From an uncultured Collinsella sp. (GTDB taxonomy: Bacteria; Actinomycetota; Coriobacteriia; Coriobacteriales; Coriobacteriaceae), in contig CABTAA010000094.1 in assembly GCA_902482615.1 (NCBI GenBank), positions 1 through 6,653 on the forward strand: a stretch of DNA of 6,653 bases, read 5' to 3'. Under the pieces are notes generated by a model that worked only from the letters and a program-made list of their open reading frames with translations, made no database searches and had not been told where the DNA came from. The number at the start of each line of letters is the position of its first letter. The stretch's first letter is position 1. Of this stretch, positions 5,783 through 6,653 are shown one piece after another. Position numbers and translations under genes: made by a program.

Positions 5783-5820
5783 CTTGCATTTTTATTCATG
5801 AAATTGAATATTTGCCGCAT
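5783..5820. promoter_or_regulatory. distal ARG box with adjacent half-site
   Basis: CTTGCATTTTTATTCATG (5783-5800) is, read on the other strand, an exact match to the 18-bp Bacillus subtilis ARG-box consensus CATGAATAAAAATKCAAG as I remember it. Immediately after it, TTGAATATTT (5804-5813) is a good half-site, spaced about 20 bp from the first, close to the 21-bp spacing used by ArgR hexamers on paired boxes. The centre lies about 150 bp upstream of the proximal box. Cooperative binding or looping between the two is an inference. Confidence 0.72.
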
Positions 5821-5872
5821 AAGGCCCGCATATCGCAGTTGAAAAAGGATGCAGAAAAGTGCCAAAGGGTAC

Positions 5873-5906
5873 AAAAAAGCTCTTCCCCACAAAAACGGGG
5901 AAGAGC
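5873..5906 (-). terminator. intrinsic terminator of the Fur/PerR-family gene
   Basis: A perfect 10-bp stem (5879-5888 with 5897-5906) with an eight-base loop is followed on the minus strand by six T residues (complement of 5873-5878). It lies about 75 bases after the regulator's stop, insulating argG from it. It is a textbook Rho-independent terminator. Confidence 0.95.
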
Positions 5907-5982
5907 GGAGAGGAAAAGATGATGACAAGTTGGGAGGATTGATCCTGCAAGGGTAGGACAGTGGCGCTTTGTCCCGGCAAAG

Positions 5983-6360
5983 TTATTCTTTGCTGGCACA
6001 TTCGGCGCAAACGCCGGTCACGGTCAGGCAGTGGCCTTCAATACGCAGGCCGGGAACATTTTTGATCAGGGCGTTCAGCTCGCCTTCCGGCAGATCAAGG
6101 TTAATGATCTTGTGGCACTTGCGGCAGTAAAAATGCTCATGGGAGTTGGGGTCCCAGTCAAAGCATTCGGCACCGCTGATCATGCCAACGCGGCCGATCA
6201 TATCGTTATCAGCCAGGGTGTTCAGGTTGCGGTACACCGTGCCCAGGCTGATATGAGGGCAGCGCTCACGGGCATAACCGTAAATCTGCTGCGCAGAAAG
6301 ATGCTCTTTATGCTCTTGAATGGTTTCCAGAATAATCTGGCGCTGCCAAGAATATTTCAT
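5983..6360 (-). CDS. Fur-family transcriptional regulator, PerR-like
   Basis: A complete 125-residue Fur-family repressor, cytoplasmic and dimeric, expected to bind DNA when loaded with Fe(II) or Mn(II). The N-terminal winged helix covers about residues 1-65, with recognition-helix region ISLGTVYRNLNTL (37-49). The C-terminal domain has SHEHFYC (73-79) and the structural zinc site C79xxC82 and C118xxC121. Aligned by eye to B. subtilis PerR (from memory), the regulatory metal ligands H37, D85, H91 and H93 correspond to His20, Asp68, His74 and His76. The ligand PerR D104 falls on Asn87. That weakens a firm PerR call; Fur (Glu at this site) is not favoured either. The start has AAGGAG (complement of 6371-6376) ten bases upstream. 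Leucine is CTG or CTT and GAA is frequent, like the first third of argG. It has its own promoter and terminator. Confidence 0.93.
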   Translation of the reverse strand: MKYSWQRQIILETIQEHKEHLSAQQIYGYARERCPHISLGTVYRNLNTLADNDMIGRVGMISGAECFDWDPNSHEHFYCRKCHKIINLDLPEGELNALIKNVPGLRIEGHCLTVTGVCAECASKE

Positions 6361-6424
6361 AGCGAGTGTTCTCCTTAAACTTACGGATGGTTCATTTTCG
6401 ACACACTTTTAACGAACGCCGATT

Positions 6425-6439
6425 TTTAACTTATTTTAA
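6425..6439. promoter_or_regulatory. possible Per-box-like operator over the regulator's -10
   Basis: On the minus strand TTAAAATAAGTTAAA resembles the 7-1-7 Per box (TTATAATNATTATAA): six of seven in the first arm, four of seven in the second. It covers the -10 hexamer of the Fur/PerR-family gene, the usual place for autorepression. AT-rich promoter DNA gives such matches easily, so confidence is limited. Confidence 0.35.
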
Positions 6440-6461
6440 CACTGGGGTACTACTATGTCAA
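6433..6461 (-). promoter_or_regulatory. promoter of the Fur/PerR-family gene
   Basis: On the minus strand a perfect TTGACA (complement of 6456-6461) and TAAAAT (complement of 6433-6438) are separated by 17 bases. The predicted start near 6426 gives a leader of about 65 bases ending in the AAGGAG ribosome site. Confidence 0.88.
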
Positions 6462-6553
6462 TATATTAAATGCGAAAAATCCGCAAAAAGCTTCGTAGCT
6501 TAAAATAAAATGAACAAACCGGGTAAAACCTGAAAAAATGAAGAATTTTGTAC
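6462..6553. other. AT-rich spacer between divergent promoters
   Basis: No gene is visible. It contains a five-pair hairpin with a four-base loop (AAGCT 6488-6492 with AGCTT 6497-6501) lacking a T-run, and the AT-rich -35 flank of the leftward promoter. A 29-codon frame from ATG at 6538 has no ribosome site. Confidence 0.4.
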
Positions 6554-6582
6554 TGCACTTTATTGCGCTATTGTTATATAAT
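6554..6582 (+). promoter_or_regulatory. candidate rightward promoter at the window edge
   Basis: A perfect TATAAT at 6577-6582 is preceded, at 17 bases, by TGCACT (three of six -35 positions). It would drive a gene beyond the right edge, divergent from the Fur/PerR-family gene. A frame open to the edge from the ATG at 6581 (24 codons, beginning MQEQKSEQHREW) overlaps the -10 and has no ribosome site. Another starts at 6627 with only a weak site. I cannot tell which, if either, is translated. Confidence 0.5.
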
Positions 6583-6653
6583 GCAGGAACAAAAATCGGA
6601 ACAACACCGGGAATGGCTGCCAGCTGATGCCCGCAAAGCCCATGGCTGCGGCA

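Noticed and set aside
5644..6010. Several 67-94 codon minus-strand frames between the Fur/PerR-family gene and argG
   Set aside because: They run through the strong terminator, the ARG boxes and the argG promoter, have no ribosome sites, and have skewed composition typical of noncoding AT-rich DNA.
6538..6627. 29-codon hydrophobic frame on the plus strand
   Set aside because: It starts upstream of the only good -10, has no ribosome site, and overlaps the promoter.
1..6653. CRISPR arrays, tRNA or rRNA genes, insertion sequences, riboswitches
   Set aside because: I looked for repeat-spacer periodicity, tRNA arm patterns, transposase motifs and terminal inverted repeats and saw none. The short tandem repeats before rpiB and ndk have only two units each and no spacers.

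Overview
The window carries six protein genes plus a small unrecognised one. It appears to be built from two different genomic backgrounds. From the left edge to about position 5190, the coding DNA is GC-rich with strong GAG/CTC/GTC codon preference. The proteins there (CyuA-type serine/cysteine lyase, RpiB, Ndk, ArgH and the C-terminal two thirds of ArgG) look like a gut coriobacterium of the Collinsella type. From about 5190 to the right edge the style changes: valine becomes GTT, leucine almost always CTG, GAA appears, and the intergenic DNA is AT-rich with textbook -35/-10 promoters and Bacillus/Clostridium-style ARG boxes. This resembles a gut clostridium of the Faecalibacterium/Subdoligranulum group. 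The taxon names are recognition from memory, not the result of a search.

Layout, left to right. A partial cyuA-like gene runs off the left edge on the minus strand. It diverges from rpiB (plus) across a 270-bp spacer. rpiB and ndk (minus) converge, each with its own hairpin terminator. A 380-bp spacer upstream of ndk holds the ndk control region, a gene-free stretch and the argH terminator. Then argH, a 56-residue small gene with a good ribosome binding site, and argG all read leftward. A terminator-like hairpin separates argG from the small gene. Upstream of argG lie a strong promoter, a perfect 14-bp ARG box at the start of the transcript, a second ARG box 150 bp upstream, and the strong intrinsic terminator of the next gene. 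That gene encodes a Fur/PerR-family metalloregulator with a near-consensus promoter. The right end has a plus-strand promoter reading out of the window.

Function. ArgG and ArgH are the last two steps of arginine synthesis (citrulline + aspartate to argininosuccinate, then to arginine + fumarate), and the ARG boxes predict repression by ArgR/AhrC with arginine. RpiB (pentose phosphate interconversion), Ndk (NTP balancing) and the CyuA-like enzyme are separate housekeeping or catabolic units. The Fur/PerR protein is an independent stress or metal regulator.

The main oddity is argG. Its first ~134 codons and its promoter belong to the right-hand style and the remainder to the left-hand style, with the switch at the most conserved motif of the gene. 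Either this is a recombinant gene made by homologous exchange, or the sequence is a chimeric metagenomic assembly joined at a conserved stretch. Nothing here can decide between the two, and the assembly artefact must be excluded first. I see no undescribed defence or mobile system. The most original signal is a four-copy motif, GCGYTTNNAYAAA, in two tandem pairs upstream of rpiB and ndk.
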